Source: Paenibacillus kyungheensis
Lineage (GTDB): Bacteria > Bacillota > Bacilli > Paenibacillales > Paenibacillaceae
Reading direction: 5' to 3'
DNA: 64,000 bases
Assembly (NCBI RefSeq): GCF_028606985.1
Contig: NZ_CP117416.1
Span: 3,324,001 to 3,388,000 of the forward strand
A model generated the notes under the pieces. It was not told the DNA's origin. It saw only the letters and a program-made list of their open reading frames with translations, and searched no databases. Positions 45,503 through 52,920 of the stretch are shown in pieces; the first letter of the stretch is position 1; each line of letters starts with the position of its first letter. A program made the translations under genes and the position numbers.

Positions 45503-45656
45503 CGTTGAGAGAGATTATACTATAATTACGTCCACAAGCGAAGTAGATCAATAATCCTACCAACAACCAGATAAAGAACACGATTCCAATCAATGCTGTA
45601 AGGCGAATCATTAGGTATAAGCAGAGGCAATAGTCCTTAACTGGCTCACTTGATTC
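45500..45656 (-). pseudogene. C-terminal remnant of an APC-family amino acid permease
   Basis: The minus-strand frame reads CLCLYLMIRLTALIGIVF and then FIWLLVGLLIYFACGRNYSII, the usual last membrane segment and tail of APC/YfnA-type amino acid transporters (...WLxIGLxIYFxYGxxHS). Upstream the frame is closed, so perhaps 50 codons of about 460 survive. The frame continues through the terminator, meaning the original stop is lost. Identification is by pattern recall and should be confirmed. Confidence 0.55.
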
Positions 45657-45781
45657 AGTTTAATCATTTACTCGTAATCGGTCATAAATTATTGATGCCA
45701 GACAGCTACAATTTAGGACTGCGATTGGACAGTGAGCATGTTGTAGTGAATATGGAGATTATGGAACTTCTACAGCGTTAG
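45641..45781 (+). pseudogene. Possible 3' remnant of an unidentified gene
   Basis: A 46-codon plus-strand frame between two stops reads HLIQFNHLLVIGHKLL and then MPDSYNLGLRLDSEH to a final MELLQR. It looks like the end of a real protein rather than random sequence, but it has no ribosome site and I cannot name the family. It converges on the NTF2-like gene, overlapping its stop by 4 nt. Confidence 0.25.
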
Positions 45782-46191
45782 CTCAAGCTGGCAATTTCCT
45801 TAAATTCAGCTTTTTGGTCTAACGGACAGGACAACTCATAGCAACGCAGTATCTTCTCTCCTTGTAGCTCAAAAATAGCAATTAGCTCCACCTGTCCACG
45901 CTTGCCGTTTTTCTTTTCCACATCGACTGTATAACGTAAAGTGGCTGTTTGTAACGGTTCGTCATACACATAATGGGTAAATGGCGAAATTTGTACAGAT
46001 TGTAACTCTTGTCGCAGCATACGAATATGATGCTTAAATTCCGCTAGATCACTACATACACCATCGGTAACCTGTACGTATTCTGGTACAAAATACTGAT
46101 CAATACAGGTATCATCCATACCGATAACAATATCGCGGTACATTCCGTTTAAAAATATCATTGCTTCGGATTTGTTTAATTGTCTAATCAT
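45778..46191 (-). CDS. NTF2/SnoaL-like fold protein
   Basis: A 137-residue cytoplasmic protein. It has an N-terminal helix pair (FLNGMYRDIVIGMDDTCIDQYF), the typical YVQVTDG strand, and a curved sheet (TATLRYTVDVEKK, VELIAIFELQGEKILRCYELSCPL), the pattern of SnoaL/DUF4440-type proteins. These often bind small hydrophobic ligands or act as polyketide cyclases or isomerases, but the cavity residues do not indicate a reaction. It lies 118 nt downstream of a MarR regulator in the same direction and may be its target. Confidence 0.75.
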   Translation of the reverse strand: MIRQLNKSEAMIFLNGMYRDIVIGMDDTCIDQYFVPEYVQVTDGVCSDLAEFKHHIRMLRQELQSVQISPFTHYVYDEPLQTATLRYTVDVEKKNGKRGQVELIAIFELQGEKILRCYELSCPLDQKAEFKEIASLS

Positions 46192-46309
46192 TGTGTAATC
46201 CTCCAGTTTGTATAAAAGTGATTTATCTATATTTCATTAGATGCGCGCGTTTTTGTACATTCAGGCAGATTCAGCTACTAAGCCATATTGATATCAAATA
46301 TCAAAGTCA

Positions 46310-46774
46310 TTATATATACTCTGTCCACGTATGCAAAAAGCGAATAATTGTAGACAGTTCTGCCTCATCAAACTGACTAAACAACTGCTCATATTGTTCC
46401 AGTAGACGATCATGAAGTCGTTCATGAATGGTGGCGAGCTGCTCGCCTGTTGGTGTAAGTGTATAATAGACTTCTTTCAGGTTATGGGGGCTGCGCACTT
46501 CTCGAATTAGCTCATGCTTCAGAAGTATAGCGGTCGCTTTTGTAACAGCTGGTCGTGAAATGCGTAATTGCTCAGCCAGATTCATATTGTTTACCTCTCC
46601 CTGGATGTGCAAAATAGACAATAGATGTAACTGCGTAATCGTCCATTTGCGAGCGGGCGCCTCCATCTCTGCTGCCATTTGTTCAGCCAGTTGCTGTTGT
46701 CGCTGTATATTATCTTCACGTTTCAGCAATAGCTGCTCTACCGCTTGAAATGCTTTCTCATGCATTGAATTCAT
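46310..46774 (-). CDS. MarR-family transcriptional regulator
   Basis: Winged-helix repressor of 154 residues. Dimerisation helices at both ends flank LHLLSILHIQGEVNNMNLAEQLRISRPAVTKATAILLKHELI, the helix-turn-helix at about 48-88, and a wing YYTLTPTGEQLATIHERLH. Two palindromic sites upstream are the likely self-operator. Such regulators usually respond to small aromatic compounds or oxidants; no cysteine switch is visible in the DNA-binding part. Confidence 0.93.
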   Translation of the reverse strand: MNSMHEKAFQAVEQLLLKREDNIQRQQQLAEQMAAEMEAPARKWTITQLHLLSILHIQGEVNNMNLAEQLRISRPAVTKATAILLKHELIREVRSPHNLKEVYYTLTPTGEQLATIHERLHDRLLEQYEQLFSQFDEAELSTIIRFLHTWTEYI

Positions 46775-46796
46775 AACTGCACTCCTTTTTACATTA

Positions 46797-46830
46797 TTAA
46801 CCGGTTAATAATAATAGTTTACTGGTTAAC
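46797..46830. promoter_or_regulatory. Paired palindromic operator upstream of the MarR gene
   Basis: TTAACCGGTTAA at 46797-46808 is a perfect 12-bp palindrome. TTTACTGGTTAAC at 46818-46830 is an imperfect copy. Their centres are 21 bp apart, two DNA turns, so two MarR dimers could bind on one face. They lie 23-56 bp before the MarR start. Confidence 0.75.
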
Positions 46831-46895
46831 AATATGTCTGTCAACCATGCTTTTTTGCCACACTGTTCTACCTGTATGAGTTGTATAAACCATAT

Positions 46896-46953
46896 CAAGC
46901 CAGTTCTCCTATCCAACTGATTATGAAATACAGTGGGTAGAGAAGCTGGCTTG
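46896..46953. other. Long imperfect hairpin in the MarR-71 aa gene spacer
   Basis: CAAGCCAG plus further pairs reaching ACTG match CAGT and reach CTGGCTTG on the other arm, about 23 nt per arm with mismatches and an 11-nt loop. No clear T-run follows on either strand. It may be a weak terminator for the small gene beyond it (stop at 47064). Confidence 0.4.
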
Positions 46954-47063
46954 TTATTGATCGGGATAGCTGTAAAGTAATAGTCTTATATCCGGTAGTT
47001 AACTATTCTATGCAATGTATTCGTATCACAATGATGTGTTTACTCGTGATTTTTTCAGAAAAA

Positions 47064-47279
47064 TTATTCGTACAATGCATCACGTAAACGACTGGACATT
47101 TTGGGCTGTTGAGCATTCACTTTAAGCAATGCTGTACGTAGACGTTTATTTTCGGCAGACACGGTCTGTAACGTATGAAGTAATTGCTCAATTAAAGGAG
47201 CATCACCTGCTGTCCATTCTGATCGTGTTAACAACTCATTCAGTTGTTGTTCTAAAGAAATTCGCTCTTCTTCAGTCAT
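47064..47279 (-). CDS. Small acidic coiled-coil protein of unknown function
   Basis: A 71-residue protein that I do not recognise. The ATG follows GAGGAG by seven bases, so it is probably translated. The sequence is almost entirely helical: an acidic N-terminal helix (EEERISLEQQLNELL), a break at WTAGDAP, then a heptad-like helix (IEQLLHTLQTVSAENKRLRTAL). This would suit a small dimerising or adaptor protein. No membrane segment or signal peptide. It stands alone between the MarR gene and the GH88 gene. Confidence 0.6.
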   Translation of the reverse strand: MTEEERISLEQQLNELLTRSEWTAGDAPLIEQLLHTLQTVSAENKRLRTALLKVNAQQPKMSSRLRDALYE

Positions 47280-47423
47280 CGTTATTCTCCTCTGTTATAC
47301 ATTATTATTCATTATTGGGTATGTTGCTTGATCATCATTGGATTCTACCTATACAGGTTATATCCACACCCTATCATATTTTACGATGATCGCTATGGTA
47401 TACACTGTATCTGTAACATCAAC

Positions 47424-47451
47424 AAACCGGGCAACAGTATGCGCCCGGTTT
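47424..47451 (-). terminator. Terminator-like hairpin after the GH88 gene
   Basis: AAACCGGGC at 47424-47432 pairs with GCCCGGTTT at 47443-47451 around a 10-nt loop, 111 nt beyond the GH88 stop. The T-run is weak (TTTGTTG on the minus strand). Stem stability argues for a terminator of the polysaccharide locus. Confidence 0.6.
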
Positions 47452-47561
47452 AATACTAACAATAGATTAATACTTATCAGGTACATCAGTACCCTTTTAT
47501 AGTTCCACAAATGATAATAATCGTCAATCTATTTACGTTACAGATAGATCAAGCCTATTCT

Positions 47562-48755
47562 TCAATAAGCTTCCGGTGTGAACAATCCTTGCTTACCTTG
47601 AAGTTTCACTAACGCTTCTGCAAAAAAGTAATCTCCATAAATAATCGAGACATTTAGATACTTCTGCTCTGGATAATGAACCGTTCCTTTGGAGATCAAT
47701 CCTTCGCCCCCTGTTTCTCGCGACGAAAATTGTTCATATAATCCTTGCACTAATAATTCACCTGCACGTTGATAAAAAGATTGCTCTTGCTCGGGTACAT
47801 GGCGAGCCAGTTCTAACAATCCACTGGCTGCTATGGCTGCGGCTGACGAATCCCAAGCTATCCGATGCTCATCCGGTGCACGAAAATCCCAAAAAGGCAC
47901 AATGTCTTCGCCTAATTCGGTCAGGAAAAATTGAGCTGTCTGCTTGGCAATCTCCAGATAACGCTGTTCTCCTGTGTAGGCATAAGACAAAGCAAATCCA
48001 TGAAGTGCCCATGCTGTTCCTCTAGCCCATGCGGAACCGGGAGCGAATCCTTGTCCGCCATGTTCTTTTACCTTTTCTCCGGTAAATGGATCAAATTCAA
48101 CTGCATGACAGATCGAATGGTCTTCCCGTACAAATTCTTTTGCTATCGTATCGGCATGCTCTATTGCAAGTGCTTGATAACGTGGATCTCCTGTTTCTTT
48201 GGATGCCCAGTACAGTAGCGGTAGATTCATCATACTATCAATAATAGCAACCCCGCGTGTATCCATAAAAGTAGAACCAAAATTCCATGCACGAATATAA
48301 CGACCACGCACATTATATCTGGCGGCTAATAGATTCGCTGCTAACAATCCACGACGACGAGATTCTAAATTACCGGATAATCGGTAATGTGCTACTCCGC
48401 TAAGAAGCCATGTGAATCCTAGATCATGATCGACTTTTTCTGGATCATAGAGACATTGCTCCAATTGAACTTCACAACTTTCCGCCCATGCAGAGACATC
48501 GATGCGGTTGTTAATCGCTTGTTCTTGCGTAGAGGAATCTGTAGCTGAATTCGGGCGTGCAGGTGTAGAATGCACCAACCATAACAATCCCGGCCAAAAT
48601 CCTGCTGTCCACCACTCTGCTTCACGACGATCATATTCACCTTGTTCAGCCACATGAGGAAATTGATCTTGAATCACTGTGGCTGTGGTGGATGTTTGTT
48701 GAACGACCCAATTCCATGCTTCTGTCTGCCAGACGGTCGGTGCTGTAGTATTCAT
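47562..48755 (-). CDS. Unsaturated glucuronyl hydrolase, glycoside hydrolase family 88
   Basis: Removes the unsaturated uronic acid that polysaccharide lyases leave at the non-reducing end of oligosaccharides. (alpha/alpha)6-barrel with the two catalytic aspartates typical of the family: Asp111 in DHDLGFTWLLSG and Asp173 in IIDSMMNLPLLYW. GSAWARGTAWALHGFA near 229-244 is also typical. The 397-residue length is normal and there is no signal peptide, so it acts in the cytoplasm on imported unsaturated products, consistent with the heparinase-type lyase in the same locus. Starts 4 nt inside the regulator stop. Confidence 0.93.
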   Translation of the reverse strand: MNTTAPTVWQTEAWNWVVQQTSTTATVIQDQFPHVAEQGEYDRREAEWWTAGFWPGLLWLVHSTPARPNSATDSSTQEQAINNRIDVSAWAESCEVQLEQCLYDPEKVDHDLGFTWLLSGVAHYRLSGNLESRRRGLLAANLLAARYNVRGRYIRAWNFGSTFMDTRGVAIIDSMMNLPLLYWASKETGDPRYQALAIEHADTIAKEFVREDHSICHAVEFDPFTGEKVKEHGGQGFAPGSAWARGTAWALHGFALSYAYTGEQRYLEIAKQTAQFFLTELGEDIVPFWDFRAPDEHRIAWDSSAAAIAASGLLELARHVPEQEQSFYQRAGELLVQGLYEQFSSRETGGEGLISKGTVHYPEQKYLNVSIIYGDYFFAEALVKLQGKQGLFTPEAY

Positions 48756-50365
48756 ATCGTATCTCCTTTGCTTTTCACAGGCGTATGCCCTGTATACAAT
48801 TTGTATAGCTTGAGAAAATAACTTTTGTACTGATAACCTAACATCTGGGATACTTCATCAACTGTACCATTTCCTGCGGTAATCCATTCTTTAGCACGTT
48901 GCATTTTGACACGGGTCGCATATTCGATAAAGGTCTCACCGGTTTCTTTTTTGAATAATCGACTAAAATAACTGGCATTCAAATGCAAATGTTCTGCCAC
49001 CTCTTCTAATTTGACCAGACGATTCATATGTTGTTCGACATAATTGCGAGCATGAATAATTTCAGAGCGACAATGCGCTTGTAATGTCCAATCTCTTGAT
49101 AATACAGCCAGCGCTCCAAAGCGGATATTCATCCATTCGGTAAGTTCATGGATATGACGAATATGCCCCATTTCACGATGTAATTCTTCTACAGAAAAAG
49201 CAAACGGTCGCTCATGCAATTGTTGTTGCTTTAATTGCCAGTCGATTGCTAATTTGAGCATAAATGTTTTGACTGTTTCTGGATGATAACGTTCTTGCTT
49301 GAGGCGTTCAATCCAATTGTTAATCCAGAGATTAATCTCACCATCAGGCAAAAGTGCCAATGACAATGATTCTGCCGCAGTTCCATAATTGGCAAATAAA
49401 TCACTTTCTTTTTGAAAATCTAGTCGATAGCTAGTATCGCATAGTGTAGATGGTGGTAAGTAAAAATAACGATCAGCTTCTGCTTGCAATTGAATAGTAT
49501 CGTTTATCGCTTCTTGCAAATGCATTGTTTTGGAACCACATACGGTAACAATCTCTGCTTTGGCAAATTTCTGCACACTATAGATCAATTGGTATATCAC
49601 TTCATGCAGTATTTTTTCTTGTTCAGCACTAGAGCGAATCGGCAAAGCAAACCAGATAAAGCCTTCGCCAGGGCTTTTGCTCAAATGCACAGCGGTTCCT
49701 GAATGTTCTACTATTTCTTCGACGATATTTTCTACAGTAAATGAAAGCAAATCTAGATCATGAAATCGCTGTTTGCGCTCTTCATTGGCTGTGACAGTGT
49801 AATAGACAGGTAGCATCAATTTACCACGTGTGTCTAATCCGAAATGAGTCAATCGCTGAATCCCATACTCTTCATCTTGAATACTGCCAGATAGCAATTC
49901 ACTGGTGAATTTGCGCTTAATTAATAATCGATGTCGCAAATGATCTTCTTGTAGTCGTTGATGTTCACTGGAATGCGATTGAGCTTGATCCAGTCGCTGG
50001 CGTATCTGTTCAAGAATAGGTACCAATTGATCTGCGGTTAGATTTTCTTTGAGCAAATAATCTTGTACACCTAGCTTCACCGCTTGTTGTGCATAAGCAA
50101 ATTCTCCATGACAAGAAATAATGACTGACATTAGTGATGGATGTGTCTGCTTGAGCGTGGAAATTAATTGAATCCCATCGATCTTAGGCATTCCAATATC
50201 GGTAATCAATACATCTGGAGTGTGTTCCTGTCCATAAGTAAGCGCTTCCTCTGGATCACTAAAAGAACCTGCTAATTGAAAGCCGAGTTGCTCCCACGGG
50301 ACAGCACGAGACAAATAATGAAGTACGGGCATGCTATCATCGACCAGTATGACGCTATACATCAT
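48752..50365 (-). CDS. YesN-type response regulator of the uronate-glycan locus
   Basis: Receiver plus AraC DNA-binding protein expected to activate the locus. VILVDDSMPV opens the receiver, with Asp56 (TDIGMPKIDG) and Lys106 (YLLKENL); a long helical middle region follows, and AraC motifs close it (LEEVAEHLHLNASYFSRLFKKETGETF, VDEVSQMLGYQYKSYFLKLYK). Three consecutive ATG codons follow AAAGGAGG; the middle one, six bases away, is taken as start, and an upstream ATG at 50389 precedes the ribosome site. The kinase gene is 57 nt upstream and GH88 is coupled downstream. Confidence 0.94.
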   Translation of the reverse strand: MMYSVILVDDSMPVLHYLSRAVPWEQLGFQLAGSFSDPEEALTYGQEHTPDVLITDIGMPKIDGIQLISTLKQTHPSLMSVIISCHGEFAYAQQAVKLGVQDYLLKENLTADQLVPILEQIRQRLDQAQSHSSEHQRLQEDHLRHRLLIKRKFTSELLSGSIQDEEYGIQRLTHFGLDTRGKLMLPVYYTVTANEERKQRFHDLDLLSFTVENIVEEIVEHSGTAVHLSKSPGEGFIWFALPIRSSAEQEKILHEVIYQLIYSVQKFAKAEIVTVCGSKTMHLQEAINDTIQLQAEADRYFYLPPSTLCDTSYRLDFQKESDLFANYGTAAESLSLALLPDGEINLWINNWIERLKQERYHPETVKTFMLKLAIDWQLKQQQLHERPFAFSVEELHREMGHIRHIHELTEWMNIRFGALAVLSRDWTLQAHCRSEIIHARNYVEQHMNRLVKLEEVAEHLHLNASYFSRLFKKETGETFIEYATRVKMQRAKEWITAGNGTVDEVSQMLGYQYKSYFLKLYKLYTGHTPVKSKGDTI

Positions 50366-50421
50366 CATCAACCTCCTTTGATATCTCAAGCTAAATTATG
50401 TTCTATAGCTAGGGCTCCAAT

Positions 50422-52314
50422 CTATTGCTTATGCGGCAATCCGATCTTGATCTCTGTTCCTTCGCCGGGATGACTTTCGATGTGGACTTGTACAGCAGAA
50501 CCATAGATCATTTGCAAACGACGGATCACATTCGTCAAACCAATTCCTGAAATGGCAGGCACAGAGGGTGAACTTGACTTGTATTCTGCTGAGCTATGAT
50601 CGGATGATGCCTGTTCACTCGTGTTGTCTGTATCTGCTGTTGCTACATCTCTTTTGGATAAGTCCGTATGTGTAGATGCTGATAATGATAAAGGATGTTG
50701 AGCGTATTCTATGTTTGGTTTCTGAATCTGATCTATCACTTGTTGTACCGCTTGCAAACGTTCTTCATTCATCCCTTCGCCACTATCACGAATACTGATC
50801 CATAGCACATTATCTTTCAACCAGGATTGTATCCACAAAATACCGCCGTACTTCGACAATCCATGATGGTAAGCGTTCTCAACCAGCGGTTGAACAATAA
50901 ATCGAGGAACATAGATACCGACCGTATCTGTAGCTAATTCCATTTCTACATGTACTTTAACTTCGCGCTGAAAATCCACTAGACGAATATAATGTTGTAC
51001 CGTTTCTATTTCTTCTTGTAGTGGAATACACTCATTGCCCCGATTCACTGTCATGCGTAGCAATGAAGATAGTGAGCCTAGTAACACTGCCGCTTCTTCA
51101 GAACCTTTTAACAATAGATCCATCCGGATCGCACCCAAAATATTAAAAAGAAAATGAGGATTGATCTGTGCTTGAAGCATTTCTAGTTCTGCTTTGCGAC
51201 GTTCGCTTTGTTCGCATTCTATCTGAATAATCATCTCTTCAACTCGATCTAACATCGCATCTAGCGATTGACCGAGTACACCTGCTTCATCTTCTCCACG
51301 AATACCGGAACGAATACTGAGATTATCGTTATCAATTTTGCGAACAACTCCTGTTAATTTGACAATCGGACGGGTCAGACGTGCAATCCCTAGTACCAGC
51401 AAAATCAGAAAAACGATCAACACCGCCATCTGTACAAAATTAGTCACTTGATAGATACGATTAATCTTTTCAGCGGCAACGCCATAAGGAACTAATCCTT
51501 CCAATCTCCATCCAGCGACAGACATGTCTCTTTCCAGTTCAAGAATACCTTCTCGTTGTTGATATAGCTGTGTAAAATCACTACCGATCCATGCGTTATT
51601 CGGATGAGAAATAATCTTGTTATCTGCTCCGACGATCATCATCTGAATCGTAGAATTATATTTATTGAGTACAGCTTTGAGTTGTTCTTCATTCATACTT
51701 ACGATCACATAACCATAGACTTTACCTGATAATAAGCGTAAACTGCGAGCTACCGAAAGCATATACGTTGGTGGTTCTTCTTTCGATTGCAGATACGATG
51801 GATGAAGTAAAAAGTTCAGCTTCCCACCTGTTACAAATGAACCGCTATTGGTCAGTTGATGGATATCGAGCTTATCAAGCTGGTATTGATCCGACTGGAA
51901 ATTGCTATATACCATTTTACCATTTCCTGTCCAGACAGAAATATAGACTTGTTCGCCTGCATAAGAAAGATTGTCTAGCTTTTTGGTAACATCAGATGCT
52001 TCGGTCTGTCCTACATAGATTCCGCTACGTCGATATTTGAGTGCTAGATTGAGTTCTTGATCCAAGTACAGATAATTGGAAATATAGATCAGCCGATTGA
52101 TCTGATCGGTTAAGTACAGATTCGCTGCATCCAATGAATTGCCTGCATTTTGCAAAACGGTTTCTTTCATCATGTCTTTGGTTAGCCAGCTAGATAACAT
52201 TGTGCCTGCGCCGATCGTTAACAGTAAGCAACAGGCTACGGAGGCAATTAGCTTGCCCCTTAGTGAAGTGTGCCAGATTCTCCTCCATGCCTTCATGCTC
52301 ATATGACCTTTCAT
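50422..52314 (-). CDS. YesM-type sensor histidine kinase with a low-complexity insert in the ATPase domain
   Basis: Membrane sensor for the locus. Membrane segments at about 22-44 and 295-313 enclose a Cache-like extracellular domain (YVIVSMNEEQLKAVL, ADNKIISHPN). HAMP about 313-365, phospho-acceptor His387 in NPHFLFNIL, N-box QPLVENAYHHG (Asn480) and DSGEGM (Asp510). Odd feature: about 50 Ser/Thr/Asp-rich residues (533-586) are inserted in the ATP-lid region before GIGLTN. Length 630, against roughly 580 usual. The true start is one of three nearby ATGs. It lies 3' of the hairpin element and binding-protein gene. Confidence 0.93.
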   Translation of the reverse strand: MKGHMSMKAWRRIWHTSLRGKLIASVACCLLLTIGAGTMLSSWLTKDMMKETVLQNAGNSLDAANLYLTDQINRLIYISNYLYLDQELNLALKYRRSGIYVGQTEASDVTKKLDNLSYAGEQVYISVWTGNGKMVYSNFQSDQYQLDKLDIHQLTNSGSFVTGGKLNFLLHPSYLQSKEEPPTYMLSVARSLRLLSGKVYGYVIVSMNEEQLKAVLNKYNSTIQMMIVGADNKIISHPNNAWIGSDFTQLYQQREGILELERDMSVAGWRLEGLVPYGVAAEKINRIYQVTNFVQMAVLIVFLILLVLGIARLTRPIVKLTGVVRKIDNDNLSIRSGIRGEDEAGVLGQSLDAMLDRVEEMIIQIECEQSERRKAELEMLQAQINPHFLFNILGAIRMDLLLKGSEEAAVLLGSLSSLLRMTVNRGNECIPLQEEIETVQHYIRLVDFQREVKVHVEMELATDTVGIYVPRFIVQPLVENAYHHGLSKYGGILWIQSWLKDNVLWISIRDSGEGMNEERLQAVQQVIDQIQKPNIEYAQHPLSLSASTHTDLSKRDVATADTDNTSEQASSDHSSAEYKSSSPSVPAISGIGLTNVIRRLQMIYGSAVQVHIESHPGEGTEIKIGLPHKQ

Positions 52315-52346
52315 TGTGGATTAAAAGTTTTCATCAAAAATGGTGG

Positions 52347-52518
52347 GTGGGAGCGTGAAGGAGGTTGTCCGCTTCGGTGAAGGAATTGTCCTTGTCATCG
52401 CTGTTGAACAAAAATACCTTGATTGACCTGAACGGTCGGTATTTTTATTCAAAGGCGACCGCTTCGCTTTTTCAGGACAATTTCCTTTACCTCCGCTCCG
52501 ACGCTCCTTAGCTCCCAC
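52347..52518 (-). repeat. Long covarying hairpin element, copy B
   Basis: Same architecture as 30983-31110 but on the minus strand. Plus-strand coordinates of pairs: GTGGGAGC (52347-52354) with GCTCCCAC (52511-52518); GGAATTGTCC (52382-52391) with GGACAATTTCC (52475-52485); ATCGC with GCGAC; TTGAA with TTCAA; AAAAATACC with GGTATTTTT (52438-52446); apical GACC with GGTC around TGAAC. Unpaired segments match copy A (AATCAAGG and CAACAGCGA on the minus strand) while stems differ. It lies between the binding-protein gene and the kinase gene and reads in their direction. Confidence 0.8.
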
Positions 52519-52540
52519 GCAATTTCTTGATGTAAAGCTT

Positions 52541-52920
52541 TCTTAATTTGGGGTAGCCGTTTTGGGGCTGAAAGAAATTAGTTTGTGTTATAAGAATTTT
52601 TGGTTTTGTGGTGATTGGGATTTCTTTGTTTTAGCTTTAGTATAGAGTTTGGTTATTATAATAAGGATGTTTAGGTGAATGATATGATTTTATTTTTAGT
52701 TGGTTTAGTTGGTATATAGGCTTGTTTTTATTTTAGAGAAATTCATTTCATTTCATTTTTTTCGTTTGGTTTATGATTTGGTTTTATTTTATCTTTTTTG
52801 TATAGATTCTATAAATGCTATAGATTAGCTTTTGTTGGCGTCTATGATTTGTTGGACGATGGCTTTGGCGTTGGTGATGGTGGTGTCGATGTCTTGTTTT
52901 TGTAGGATATATTTTTCGAA
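52541..52920 (-). other. G-poor, C-rich tract (minus strand) 5' of hairpin copy B
   Basis: On the plus strand C is nearly absent. I count 9 C against 52 G in 52561-52800, so the minus strand has C over G by nearly six to one. The bias continues into the last 32 or so codons of the binding-protein gene (20 G against 5 C in 52861-52920) and has faded in 52921-52980. The gene-free region 52315-52824 (510 nt) contains only this tract and the hairpin. Confidence 0.75.

Larger units (their letters stand above)
44909..45777. other. 869-nt stretch without an intact gene, with hairpins and gene remnants
   Basis: Contents: a 69-codon plus-strand frame at 44973-45182 with a leucine-rich sequence that I cannot support as a gene; at 45179-45235 an 18-codon frame with an excellent AAAGGAG site (MNTTVKNIIHYDL) that may be a microprotein or the surviving start of a lost gene; an 18-nt-arm hairpin at 45244-45290 without T-run; a terminator at 45457-45502; and remnants described separately. 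The picture is of gene decay. Confidence 0.6.
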
